Below, piece by piece: positions 1-6,753 of a stretch of 25,482 nucleotides of DNA. Under the pieces are notes generated by a model. That model saw only the letters and a program-made list of their open reading frames with translations. It made no database searches and had not been told where the DNA came from. Both the position numbers and the translations under genes were made by a program. Source of the DNA: an uncultured Oscillibacter sp. (lineage in GTDB: Bacteria > Bacillota > Clostridia > Oscillospirales > Oscillospiraceae); assembly GCA_900548505.1 (NCBI GenBank), contig URKI01000033.1:1-25482 (forward strand), read 5' to 3'. Numbering within the stretch: the stretch's first letter is position 1; every line of letters begins with the position of its first letter.

Positions 1-27
1 GCAGCGTCAGATGTGTATAAGAGACAG
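1..27 (+). other. Nextera read-1 adapter remnant (not genomic)
   Basis: The first 27 bases end in AGATGTGTATAAGAGACAG, the Tn5 mosaic end used in Illumina Nextera libraries. They are preceded by GCAGCGTC, the tail of the read-1 adapter. Genomic sequence begins near position 28. An apparent reading frame that starts inside the adapter at 13 (MYKRQ...) is an artefact and should not be used to place the first gene's start. Confidence 0.97.
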
Positions 28-78
28 CCCCGCCGCCCAGTGCGACTGAGCAACCGTCAAAAAAGGAGTATCACTATC

Positions 79-1158
79 ATGGAAAAGACACTGTTTCCCG
101 GATATACCATCGGCCCGGACGCCTATGACGACATTGCAGCCGTCTGCCCCGCCTACGGAAAGACCGCTGCCGTCATCGGCGGCAAGCGGGCTCTGGCGGC
201 CGCCGGAGACGCCATCATCCAGGCGGCGAAAGCCGCCGGCATGGAGGTCATCGGCCCCATCTGGTACGGCGGCGAGGCCTCCCGGGAGAATATGGATATG
301 CTGCGGCCCCAGATCGAAAAAGCCGACATGATCTTCGCCGTAGGCGGCGGCAAGGCCATCGACACCTGCAAGGTATTGGCCCAGGAGACCCACCGCCCCT
401 TCTTCACCTTCCCCACCATTGCCTCCACCTGCGCCTCCTGCACCAGCCTTGGCATCGTCTATCACCCGGACGGGAGCCTGCGGGAGTACTCTTTTTCCAA
501 GATCCCGCCCAACCACATTTTCATCAACACCCAGGTCATCGCCGACGCGCCGGACATCTACCTCTGGGCCGGCATGGGCGACACCATGGCCAAGCACTAT
601 GAGTGCACCATCTCCTCCCGGGGCCACGTGCCTGCCCACTCCGACGCCATGGGCATCGCCCTGAGCTCCATGTGCGCCGTGCCCATCCTCCGCTGGGGCC
701 GCCAGGCCCTGGCCGACTGCCGGGCCCACACTGTCACCCGGGAGCTGACCGAGGTGATCCTGGGCATCATCATCTCCACCGGCTTGGTGTCCAACTTCGT
801 CCAGGTGGACTACACCACGGGCCTTGCCCACGCGGTGTACAACGGCTTTACGGTGCTGCCCTCCACGGAGAAAAACCATCACCTCCACGGCGAGGTGGTC
901 TCCTACGGCATCCTGGTGATGCTGACGGTGGACGGACAATTTGAAGAGCGGGATAAGCTCTACGACTTCAGCCGCTCCATCGGCCTGCCCACCTGCCTGG
1001 CCGACGTCCACGCCACGCCGGAGGATCTGGCGGCGGTCACGGCCAAGGCCCTGGCTGGCATCGACGTGCGGGTGTTCCCCTACACCGTCACGGCGGAAAT
1101 GATCGTAAAGGGCATCATGGACCTGGAGGAGTATCACAAGGTCCGCAGCGCACAGTAA
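79..1158 (+). CDS. Iron-containing alcohol dehydrogenase family protein (GldA/HcxA-like)
   Basis: 359 aa, close to the usual length of glycerol dehydrogenase-type enzymes. It should be a cytoplasmic NAD(P)-dependent polyol or hydroxyacid dehydrogenase. The nucleotide-binding loop VGGGKAIDTCK lies near residues 88-98. Probable metal ligands are D168 (GMGDTMAKHYE), H251 (GLAHAVYNGF) and H270 (HHLHGEVVSYG). The segments PTIASTCASCT and VLPSTEK...HGEVVSYGIL recall the E. coli YbdH/HcxA hydroxycarboxylate dehydrogenase branch at least as much as true glycerol dehydrogenase, so I leave the substrate open. The start at 79 is chosen because AAGGAG lies about 10 bases upstream and the frame further up runs only into adapter. 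The promoter is outside the window. The gene ends in a strong bidirectional terminator shared with the convergent YoaK gene. A functional link to the DhaKL genes at 6.7-8.4 kb is possible but unproven. Confidence 0.9.
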   Translation: MEKTLFPGYTIGPDAYDDIAAVCPAYGKTAAVIGGKRALAAAGDAIIQAAKAAGMEVIGPIWYGGEASRENMDMLRPQIEKADMIFAVGGGKAIDTCKVLAQETHRPFFTFPTIASTCASCTSLGIVYHPDGSLREYSFSKIPPNHIFINTQVIADAPDIYLWAGMGDTMAKHYECTISSRGHVPAHSDAMGIALSSMCAVPILRWGRQALADCRAHTVTRELTEVILGIIISTGLVSNFVQVDYTTGLAHAVYNGFTVLPSTEKNHHLHGEVVSYGILVMLTVDGQFEERDKLYDFSRSIGLPTCLADVHATPEDLAAVTAKALAGIDVRVFPYTVTAEMIVKGIMDLEEYHKVRSAQ

Positions 1159-1196
1159 AAAGCATCCCCGGAGCAAGAGCTCCGGGGATGCTTTTT
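1157..1196. terminator. Bidirectional intrinsic terminator
   Basis: Perfect 18-bp inverted repeat. The left arm is 1157-1174 (AAAAAGCATCCCCGGAGC), the loop is AAGA and the right arm is 1179-1196. An A-run on one side and a T-run on the other let it work in both directions. It separates the convergent dehydrogenase (plus) and YoaK-type (minus) genes, and its left arm overlaps the dehydrogenase stop codon. Confidence 0.93.
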
Positions 1197-1200
1197 CGTA

Positions 1201-1890
1201 TTACTGTTCTTCCCGCACGAACATGACCACAAAGGCTGCCGTCAGCAGTGCGCAGGAGATCCAGATGGTGCCAAGGCCCAGATAGGGCAGCAGTGCGCCG
1301 CCCGCGCCTGCGCCGATACCGAACAGGCCGATGACGCCGAAATACCGCCCGGCCTTTTTCCGGGCCTGGGGGGCACCGTATTTCCACCAGGCGCACAGGG
1401 ACTCCGTGCCGCTGCGCAGGTTCCCAATGCACATGGTGCTGGCAAAGGCGTAGCCGTCCACCTTGCGGAAGGCCTGCACCTGCATGGCGCAGGCAAAGGA
1501 CACCACGGAGTTTGCAAGCAGGTTCCAGGACCCGGGGAAGAAGCCCACCGCTGCCAGCAGGACGATCTCCCCCAGCAGCACCAGCTGCCGCCAGTGGAAC
1601 CGCTCCATCTTTTTATAGCGCAGGTGCAGCAGCTCCGCTGCCAGCACGCCCAGGAAAAAGGCGGTGAGGGGCACCAGATACCGCAGGGCCTGGGCCCAGG
1701 CCCCCTCGAAAAGCCGCACGCTCATAAGTACGATGTTGCCGGTCTGAGCGTTGGCGAACACCTCGCCCCGGGCAAGGTACGTATAGGCGTCCTGCAATCC
1801 GCCGGACAGGGATAAAAGACCGGCAGTGAGAAAGGACTCGGACATCTGTCCGTGGTGGTTTTTTGCGGAAAGGACGCCTCTATGCTCCAT
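1201..1890 (-). CDS. YoaK/DUF1275 family membrane protein
   Basis: 229 aa integral membrane protein of unknown function. The N-terminal stretch LTAGLLSLSGGLQDAYTYL, then ANAQTGNIVLM, is the hallmark of the YoaK (DUF1275) family: a first membrane segment with a conserved DAYTY and a TGN motif. Several further hydrophobic segments follow (around residues 70-90, 100-140 and 185-225 by eye), suggesting about six membrane passes in the inner membrane. The start at 1890 is chosen over an upstream in-frame ATG at 2028. GGAGG sits 7 bases before it, a good promoter (1924-1952) lies just upstream, and the extra N-terminal residues look non-coding. The family has no established role, and neighbours do not suggest one. 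It is divergent from the isomerase gene at 2043. Confidence 0.87.
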   Translation of the reverse strand: MEHRGVLSAKNHHGQMSESFLTAGLLSLSGGLQDAYTYLARGEVFANAQTGNIVLMSVRLFEGAWAQALRYLVPLTAFFLGVLAAELLHLRYKKMERFHWRQLVLLGEIVLLAAVGFFPGSWNLLANSVVSFACAMQVQAFRKVDGYAFASTMCIGNLRSGTESLCAWWKYGAPQARKKAGRYFGVIGLFGIGAGAGGALLPYLGLGTIWISCALLTAAFVVMFVREEQ

Positions 1891-1923
1891 GGTTCTGCCT
1901 CCAGCATACACAAAATCCTTGTC

Positions 1924-1952
1924 AGTATACCCCCATTCCCGCCCGGGGGCAA
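1924..1952 (-). promoter_or_regulatory. Sigma-A type promoter for the YoaK-type gene
   Basis: Reading the minus strand, TTGCCC (1952-1947), a 17-base spacer and TATACT (1929-1924). The -10 box matches consensus at five of six positions. It lies 33 bases before the chosen start codon at 1890 and supports that start. Confidence 0.6.
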
Positions 1953-2042
1953 GGGGGACGGAGGAAAAAATCCCGCCGGTCCCCTGCTGCCGTTGACAGG
2001 GTCGGGGGGATTTGATAAGGTGGAGCAAAGGAGGCGGCAGCG

Positions 2043-2828
2043 ATGAAGCTCAGACCATGCGCCTGTATCGATACCTTATATATAGAGCTTCCCTTTCTGG
2101 AGCGGATCGCCGCAGCGGGGCGGGACGGCTTTGCGGCGGTGGAATTCTGGTCCTGGCAGGACCGGGACATGGCGGCGGTGCGCCGCGCGGCCCAGGCTGC
2201 GGGCGTCCGGGTGGCCGGATTCAACGGCGACGGGCCGTTTTCCCTCATCGACCCGGGGCAGCGGGAGGCGTACCTTGCTTATCTGGCCCGCTCCATGGAC
2301 GCGGCGAAAGCCGCCGGGGCCGCTTCCCTCACCATCCACTCCAACGCCCTGGGCGAGGGCGGCGTGGTGACGGACCGGGGCGAGGGCCTTTCGGACACGG
2401 TGCGCCTTTGCGCCCTGTACGAGGGGCTGAAAGCCTGCGCGGCCATGGCGGAGGACCGGGGCATCATGCTGCACCTGGAGGCCCTGAACCCCATCACCGA
2501 CCACCCGGGCAACTTCCTGGTGACCACGGCTATGGCGGCGGAGCTGACGACCTTGGTGGGCTCTCCCTGTCTGAAGATTTTGTACGACATCTACCACATG
2601 CAGCTGAGCGAGGGTAACCTTATGGGCAACATCCGCGCCTGGCACGACCAGATCGGCCACGTCCACGCGGCGGACGCGCCGGGCCGCCACGAGCCCGGCA
2701 CTGGAGAGATCGCCTTTTCCGCCGTGCTGGACTGCCTGGAAACGGTGGGCTACGACGGCCTGGTGGGCTTTGAGCTGTTCCCCGCCCGCACAACGGCGGA
2801 GGCGGTGTCGGCCATTATGTCCCTTTGA
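2043..2828 (+). CDS. Sugar phosphate isomerase/epimerase-type TIM barrel (hydroxypyruvate isomerase-like)
   Basis: 261 aa, typical length for the xylose isomerase-like TIM-barrel family that includes hydroxypyruvate isomerase and tagatose/erythrulose-type epimerases. Likely metal-binding acids fall where the family puts them: E146 (LHLEALNP), D182 (LYDIYHMQ), H206/H208 (IGHVHAADAPGRHEPGTGEI) and E244 (GFELFP). E34 in AAVEFW is the usual first-strand glutamate. The enzyme should be cytoplasmic and interconvert an aldose/ketose or hydroxypyruvate/tartronate semialdehyde pair. The exact substrate cannot be assigned. A strong Shine-Dalgarno (AAAGGAGG) precedes the ATG. No clean promoter is visible: TTGACA at 1993 has no -10 at proper spacing. 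The gene is flanked by a bidirectional terminator and convergent with the NimA-like gene. It could act on a product of the DhaKL/LsrF cluster, but that is speculation. Confidence 0.85.
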   Translation: MKLRPCACIDTLYIELPFLERIAAAGRDGFAAVEFWSWQDRDMAAVRRAAQAAGVRVAGFNGDGPFSLIDPGQREAYLAYLARSMDAAKAAGAASLTIHSNALGEGGVVTDRGEGLSDTVRLCALYEGLKACAAMAEDRGIMLHLEALNPITDHPGNFLVTTAMAAELTTLVGSPCLKILYDIYHMQLSEGNLMGNIRAWHDQIGHVHAADAPGRHEPGTGEIAFSAVLDCLETVGYDGLVGFELFPARTTAEAVSAIMSL

Positions 2829-2839
2829 ATAGGTGGAAA

Positions 2840-2872
2840 AAAGAGCCGGTGATCTCAGATCACCGGCTCTTT
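2840..2872. terminator. Bidirectional intrinsic terminator
   Basis: 15-bp perfect stem, left arm 2840-2854 (AAAGAGCCGGTGATC), loop TCA, right arm 2858-2872. It is followed by CTTTTTT on the plus strand and by a T-run on the minus strand. It separates the convergent isomerase and NimA-like genes. Confidence 0.93.
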
Positions 2873-2892
2873 CTTTTTTCTGTTTGCGACCC

Positions 2893-3381
2893 TCAGTCCT
2901 GGCTCACCAGCTCGATGGCCTGCTTGCCGGACATGTGGTCCACCGTCAGCTCCAGGATGCACAGCCGGTCCCAGGCCCGGTCAATGACCCGGCTGCGCCC
3001 GGCGGGGGTGTCCTCCGGGGCGTACTTTACCGAGAGCGTCTCAATGGCCCGGCGGATCTCGTCATCGCCCTCCAGGATGCGGACCGTGCCGAAAGCGATG
3101 ACGCTTCGGTAATAGGTGGTGTACTCCTCCGGCACCACCTGGTCCTGGCTGATGACACAGAAAGACGCCTTGGGGCTGCGCCGGACAGCATCGATCTTGT
3201 GACCGGCCTTGGCACAGTGGAAATAGAACTTGCCGCCGGTGTATACATAGCTCAGGGGTACGGCGTAGGGGTAGCCGTCCTCTCCCTGGAGGGCCAGCAC
3301 GCCGGATGTGCCGCCCAGCAGGATAGACTCCATCTCCTCGGGGGATAAGGCCTGTTTGCTTCTGCGCATCTTTGGAAACAT
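2893..3381 (-). CDS. Pyridoxamine 5'-phosphate oxidase family flavoprotein, NimA-like
   Basis: 162 aa, the size of NimA/5-nitroimidazole reductase-like FMN-binding split-barrel proteins. Diagnostic stretches are LALQGEDGYPYAVPLSYVY (residues 29-47) and YFHCAKAGHKIDAVR (53-67), followed by SFCVISQDQVVPE. Members bind FMN or related cofactors. Some reduce 5-nitroimidazoles to amines, but most genomic copies are uncharacterised, so resistance should not be concluded from homology. A perfect Shine-Dalgarno AAGGAGG lies 6 bases before the ATG. It follows the HD-GYP gene on the same strand after 62 bases with no terminator between them, so the two may be co-transcribed. It ends at a shared bidirectional terminator. 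Confidence 0.88.
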   Translation of the reverse strand: MFPKMRRSKQALSPEEMESILLGGTSGVLALQGEDGYPYAVPLSYVYTGGKFYFHCAKAGHKIDAVRRSPKASFCVISQDQVVPEEYTTYYRSVIAFGTVRILEGDDEIRRAIETLSVKYAPEDTPAGRSRVIDRAWDRLCILELTVDHMSGKQAIELVSQD

Positions 3382-3443
3382 GGGGTGCCTCCTTGCAGTA
3401 TCTATGCCGGAAGACCGACTGGTGTTGGATGGATCTCAGGCCC

Positions 3444-4535
3444 TCAGGGCATGTGGTACAGCTCCCGCAGGGCGGGCTCCGCAGCGAAAAAGGCCTCCAG
3501 CAGCTTGGGGTTGAAGGCGCCGCACTCCCCGTCCCGGATCATCCGCAGGGCCTCCTCGCAGGAGAAGGCGTCCTTGTAGACCCGCTTGCTGGTCAGGGCG
3601 TCGTATACGTCCGCCAGGGACACCACCTGGGACCAGATGGAGATCTCGTCGCCCTTGAGACCGTCGGGATAGCCCCGGCCGTCCCAGCGCTCGTGGTGGT
3701 GGCGGGCAATGTCGCAGGCGTAGAGATAGGCACCGCTCTCCTGCATCTGGGGGATCTTCTCCAGCAGGGCCGCGCCCTGGACCGTGTGGGTCTTCATGAT
3801 CTCAAATTCTTCTTTTGTGAGCTTGCCGGGCTTGCTTAAGATGGCGTCGGGGATGGCGATCTTGCCCACGTCGTGCATGATGGCGGCCAGGGCGATGTTG
3901 TCCACATCCGTCTGGGAAAGACCGTCCCCCAGCTCCGTGTGGGTGAGCAGATAATGGGTGATGTCGTGGATGCGGCGCACGTGCTGGCCGGACTCGCCGT
4001 TGCGGAACTCGATGGCGGCGGACAGCGCCTCCACCATGCCCTGGTTGAGCCGGACGATCTGGGCGGCCCGCTCCAGAAGCTCTGCCTGCTGGCGGTCCAC
4101 CACGCCGCTGAGCCGGGCACGGGCCTGGTACAGCTCTACTACGGACTGCACCCGCCGCAGCACCATATAGGGGATCACAGGCTTGCCGATCACGTCCATG
4201 ACGCCCAGCTCGTAGGCCTCCTTCATCACGCTGCCGCTGGCCTCCGCCGTGATGAGGAACACGGGCACGTGCTCCGTCAGATCGCAGTCTTTCAGGGAGC
4301 GCAGCACCTCGATCCCGTCCATCTCCGGCATCATCACGTCCAGCAGGATGGCGCACAGCCGCTCCGGCTGGGAGAGGATCTTCTCCAGGCCCTCCCGGCC
4401 GTTTTCCGCCTCCTCGATGGTGTAGTAGGGGGAGAAAATATTTTCCAGAATGCCCCGGTTGATGGCGTCGTCGTCGACGATCAGCAGCGTATGGGCGGAC
4501 AGCACGGAGGTGTGCTGAAACTCTTCGTTGGTCAT
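3444..4535 (-). CDS. Response regulator with HD-GYP output domain (probable cyclic-di-GMP phosphodiesterase)
   Basis: 363 aa cytoplasmic signalling protein. Residues about 15-135 form a receiver domain, with acidic pocket D21-D23 in LLIVDDD, phosphoacceptor D66 in LLDVMMPEMDG and lysine in IGKPV. A helical linker (about 140-185) leads to an HD-GYP domain. The HD pair is H221-D222 in IMHDVGKIAIPD, and HHHERWDGRGYPDG (279-292) carries the intact GYP motif, so hydrolysis of c-di-GMP is expected. The start at 4535 is chosen because CAAAGGAG lies upstream; an in-frame ATG at 4604 would extend across the promoter. A near-consensus promoter lies at 4593-4621. No histidine kinase is adjacent, so this is an orphan regulator within the window. 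The NimA-like gene follows 62 bases downstream. Confidence 0.93.
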   Translation of the reverse strand: MTNEEFQHTSVLSAHTLLIVDDDAINRGILENIFSPYYTIEEAENGREGLEKILSQPERLCAILLDVMMPEMDGIEVLRSLKDCDLTEHVPVFLITAEASGSVMKEAYELGVMDVIGKPVIPYMVLRRVQSVVELYQARARLSGVVDRQQAELLERAAQIVRLNQGMVEALSAAIEFRNGESGQHVRRIHDITHYLLTHTELGDGLSQTDVDNIALAAIMHDVGKIAIPDAILSKPGKLTKEEFEIMKTHTVQGAALLEKIPQMQESGAYLYACDIARHHHERWDGRGYPDGLKGDEISIWSQVVSLADVYDALTSKRVYKDAFSCEEALRMIRDGECGAFNPKLLEAFFAAEPALRELYHMP

Positions 4536-4592
4536 GGGAGACTCCTTTGCCTGATGAATAAAAACAGAAAGTGGATTTTGATGTTTTTCCTT

Positions 4593-4621
4593 ATTATAGA
4601 GCAAATCTGCGCACTTGGCAA
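4593..4621 (-). promoter_or_regulatory. Strong sigma-A promoter for the HD-GYP regulator
   Basis: On the minus strand TTGCCA (4621-4616), exactly 17 bases, then TATAAT (4598-4593), a perfect -10. It sits about 60 bases before the chosen ATG at 4535. This excludes the longer frame beginning at 4604, which would start inside the promoter. Confidence 0.75.
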
Positions 4622-4741
4622 CGTCCTTTCCCTGGATATGGGAGCTCCCGCTATCAGTCTATGCGCCCCAGGAAGTCTTTGGTGCCGGTCCCGAAAAAAA
4701 GTGAAAACCTTTTCCTTGTTTCATCCGTCATATGAATAAGA

Positions 4742-4757
4742 GCCCGGATCGCCGGGC
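4742..4757 (+). other. Small hairpin in the lipoprotein mRNA leader
   Basis: GCCCGG and CCGGGC pair around ATCG, about 10 bases ahead of the AGGAGG ribosome site of the lipoprotein gene. It lacks a T-run, so it is not a terminator. It could stabilise the leader or tune translation. No riboswitch family is recognised here. Confidence 0.35.
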
Positions 4758-4780
4758 CAAATACCAGGAGGTTTTACCGA

Positions 4781-5413
4781 ATGAAAAAACGGATATGGAT
4801 CCTGACGCTGGCGCTGGCCCTTATGCTGACTGGCTGCGGTCAGAAGCCCAGCGCCCCGGCGGAGGAGACGCCCCAGCAGGGCCAGGAGGAACCGGTACAG
4901 GAGGAGGGCCAGCAGACCCCGGCAGACCAGGCGGTCTATGAGGACGCCCAGCTCTCCGACCAGGTCCACTACCCCCAGCTGACCCAATTCCAGGGAGAGC
5001 TGCTGCTGGATTATGTCAATCAGTCCCTGGCCCGCCCGGCCAAAGAGCTGGAGGAGGGCGCGTCCCTGGAGTACACGGTGACCCGCTGCGACGAGACGTG
5101 GGTCAGCGTGCTGTACACCAAGACGGTGACGGCGGCGGACGGAACGGAGACGAAGTCCTGGATCGCCGTGAACCTGGACGGCGCCACCGCCACGGAGGTG
5201 ACCATGGACAACGCCTTTACCGACCCGGACGCCGTGCTGGCGCTGCTGGAGACGGCGCCGGAGGGCGCCCAGGTGTCCTTCTACCTGGACACGGACGGCG
5301 CGGTGTTCTTCTTCCGGCCGGAGGGCCAGGCGGACTATGTGACCCAGACGGTGTCCTATGCGGATCTGGATGGCCTTTGGAACCAGGAGATCGGCCAGCG
5401 TCCTGCCAGCTGA
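4781..5413 (+). CDS. Predicted lipoprotein of unknown function
   Basis: 210 aa. The N-terminus MKKRIWILTLALALMLTGC is a lipoprotein signal peptide with lipobox L16-T17-G18-C19, so the mature protein should be anchored to the outer face of the membrane through C19. Residues about 20-55 are a flexible linker rich in Pro, Glu and Gln. The rest is soluble and acidic. It has an alternating strand pattern (SLEYTVTRCDETWVSVLYT, KSWIAVNLDGATATEVTMDN) and a C-terminal segment with FYLDTDGAVFFF. This weakly recalls the DUF3298/DUF4163-type domain of RsiV-like proteins, but there is no transmembrane anti-sigma half and I do not assign a function. AGGAGG lies 9 bases before the ATG. It is transcribed alone and ends in a strong terminator. 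Confidence 0.82.
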   Translation: MKKRIWILTLALALMLTGCGQKPSAPAEETPQQGQEEPVQEEGQQTPADQAVYEDAQLSDQVHYPQLTQFQGELLLDYVNQSLARPAKELEEGASLEYTVTRCDETWVSVLYTKTVTAADGTETKSWIAVNLDGATATEVTMDNAFTDPDAVLALLETAPEGAQVSFYLDTDGAVFFFRPEGQADYVTQTVSYADLDGLWNQEIGQRPAS

Positions 5414-5421
5414 AACCACAT

Positions 5422-5458
5422 AAAAACCGCCGCCGGGCATTGCCCGGCGGCGGTTTTT
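5422..5458. terminator. Bidirectional intrinsic terminator
   Basis: 17-bp GC-rich stem (5422-5438 pairing with 5442-5458, loop ATT) bounded by an A5 run and a T5 run. It ends both the lipoprotein gene on the plus strand and the dhaL-dhaK-lsrF-VOC operon on the minus strand. A second small hairpin (GTTTTCC/GGAAAAC, 5462-5477) lies beside it on the operon side. Confidence 0.92.
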
Positions 5459-5510
5459 CCCGTTTTCCCCGGAAAACTTCATCTCCGGGGGCGTTTTCTC
5501 CCAAAGAGGC

Positions 5511-5834
5511 TCAGGCCTCCTGATAGAGCTCCAGAATGGCGCCGTCCTTCCACACGAAGGCCAGCCGGTCGCCCTTTTCATTGGCGGTCATGGGGCCGCA
5601 GATGACGCTGTCCGCGTCGGCCACGTACTTTTCCAGGTCGTCCACCTTGTAGGCCACGTGGGGATTGCGGTGGATCTCCTCCGGGAAGGGGGTGCCCTCC
5701 TCGAACTTCAGGTACTCGATCTTGTAGTCGTAGTCGTCCACGTTGCTCACCCAGAACTTGGCCCCCTCGTTGTAGGTCATGTTGGGCTTGCGGTTGGTGA
5801 CGGGAATGCCGATGTGCATGTATTCAGCGGACAT
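5511..5834 (-). CDS. Small VOC-superfamily (glyoxalase-fold) protein, last gene of the dha/lsr-like operon
   Basis: 107 aa, a single VOC-type module half the size of two-domain glyoxalases, so probably a dimer. Possible metal ligands follow the VOC pattern: H7 (YMHIGIPV), E40 (YKIEYLKF), H59 (NPHVAYKVDDLEKY) and E102 (AILELYQE). VOC proteins isomerise, epimerise or cleave small oxo compounds. The true substrate here is unknown. The start at 5834 is set by AAGGAGG 8 bases upstream; an in-frame ATG at 5927 lies inside the preceding gene and lacks such a site. It follows the LsrF-type gene by 28 bases in the same direction. By position it fills the place that LsrG (an unrelated fold) takes in lsr operons, hinting at an isomerase role on a phosphorylated dione or ketose. 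That is inference only. Confidence 0.82.
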   Translation of the reverse strand: MSAEYMHIGIPVTNRKPNMTYNEGAKFWVSNVDDYDYKIEYLKFEEGTPFPEEIHRNPHVAYKVDDLEKYVADADSVICGPMTANEKGDRLAFVWKDGAILELYQEA

Positions 5835-5862
5835 AGAGATTCCTCCTTGATTGAAAGTTGGC

Positions 5863-6750
5863 TCACAGCTCGCCGTGCTTGACGGCCTCGTATACGGCGA
5901 GGGCCTGCTGGGGATTGTAGCCCTCATGGACCACCTTGCCGATGGCCTGGGCCATGCCGGCGGGGCAGTCGGACTGGAAGATGTTGCGGCCCATGTCCAC
6001 GCCGTGGGCGCCCTCGGAGATGGCCCGGTAGGCCATGTCCAGCGCCTCCAGCTCCGGCAGCTTCTTGCCGCCGGCGATGACGATGGGCACCGGGCAGGCA
6101 GCGGCTACCCGCTCAAAGCCGTCGCAGTAGTAGCTCTTGACGATGTTGGCACCGTTTTCCGCCAGCACGCGGGTGGCCAGCAGGAAGAACTTCTCCGTGC
6201 GCTCCATCTGCTTGCCAACGGCCACTACGCCCAGGGTGGGGATGCCCAGGCGCTCGCCGGCGTTGGCGGTGCGGCTGAGGAGCTCCAGCGAGCGGGACTC
6301 GCCGGGAGCGCCGATGAAGGTCTGCACGGCCATGCAGTCGGCGTCCATGCGGGCGGCGCTCTCCACGTCGCAGGCGATGCCGCCGCCATCGGACATCTCG
6401 TCAAAGAGGACGGTGGTGTCGTAAGTGACCCGCACGCACTTGGCTACCCGGGCAGCGGGCGGGATGCAGGCGCGGATGACGCCCCGGGTGCCCATGAGCA
6501 CGTCCACATGGGGGATCAGGGGCGGGATCACCAGGTCGATGCGCTCCAGGCCCGCGGTGGGGCCCATGATATAGCCGTGGTCAAAGGCCAGCATGACCGT
6601 GTTGCCGGACTTGGGGTCAAACATGCGGCCCAGGCGGCTCTTCATGCCGAAATCACAGTGGGCCGCGCCCTTGACGTAAAAGCCCTCCTGGGCTGCGGGT
6701 ACGTCCAGATGGTAATCGTGGGCGGCCTTGTTGCCGATATTGTCTGCCAT
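5863..6750 (-). CDS. LsrF-like class I aldolase/thiolase (DeoC/FbaB-LacD superfamily)
   Basis: 295 aa, same length class as E. coli LsrF (3-hydroxy-5-phosphonooxypentane-2,4-dione thiolase), which it resembles throughout as I recall that protein. Shared stretches include TVMLAFDHGYIMGP (51-64), VLMGTRGVIR, CPVPIVIAGGKKLPE (219-233) and GVDMGRNIFQSD (250-261). The Schiff-base lysine of the family is expected at K205 in ANIVKSYY. The enzyme should cleave a phosphorylated keto-sugar or dione to a C3 phosphate plus a small acyl or carbonyl fragment. It starts 3 bases after the dhaK stop, with AAGGAG inside the dhaK 3' end, so translation is probably coupled. Its partner genes are DhaL/DhaK-type kinase subunits rather than LsrK, so the physiological substrate may differ from AI-2. 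Confidence 0.9.
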   Translation of the reverse strand: MADNIGNKAAHDYHLDVPAAQEGFYVKGAAHCDFGMKSRLGRMFDPKSGNTVMLAFDHGYIMGPTAGLERIDLVIPPLIPHVDVLMGTRGVIRACIPPAARVAKCVRVTYDTTVLFDEMSDGGGIACDVESAARMDADCMAVQTFIGAPGESRSLELLSRTANAGERLGIPTLGVVAVGKQMERTEKFFLLATRVLAENGANIVKSYYCDGFERVAAACPVPIVIAGGKKLPELEALDMAYRAISEGAHGVDMGRNIFQSDCPAGMAQAIGKVVHEGYNPQQALAVYEAVKHGEL

Positions 6751-6753
6751 GGC

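Noticed and set aside
1993..2018. TTGACA with TGATAA as a promoter for the isomerase gene
   Set aside because: The spacing is only 14 bases, too short for a sigma-A promoter, and no better -10 is present.
1891..2028. Longer YoaK-type protein starting at 2028
   Set aside because: The extra 46 residues are low-quality and would span the promoter at 1924-1952; GGAGG supports the ATG at 1890.
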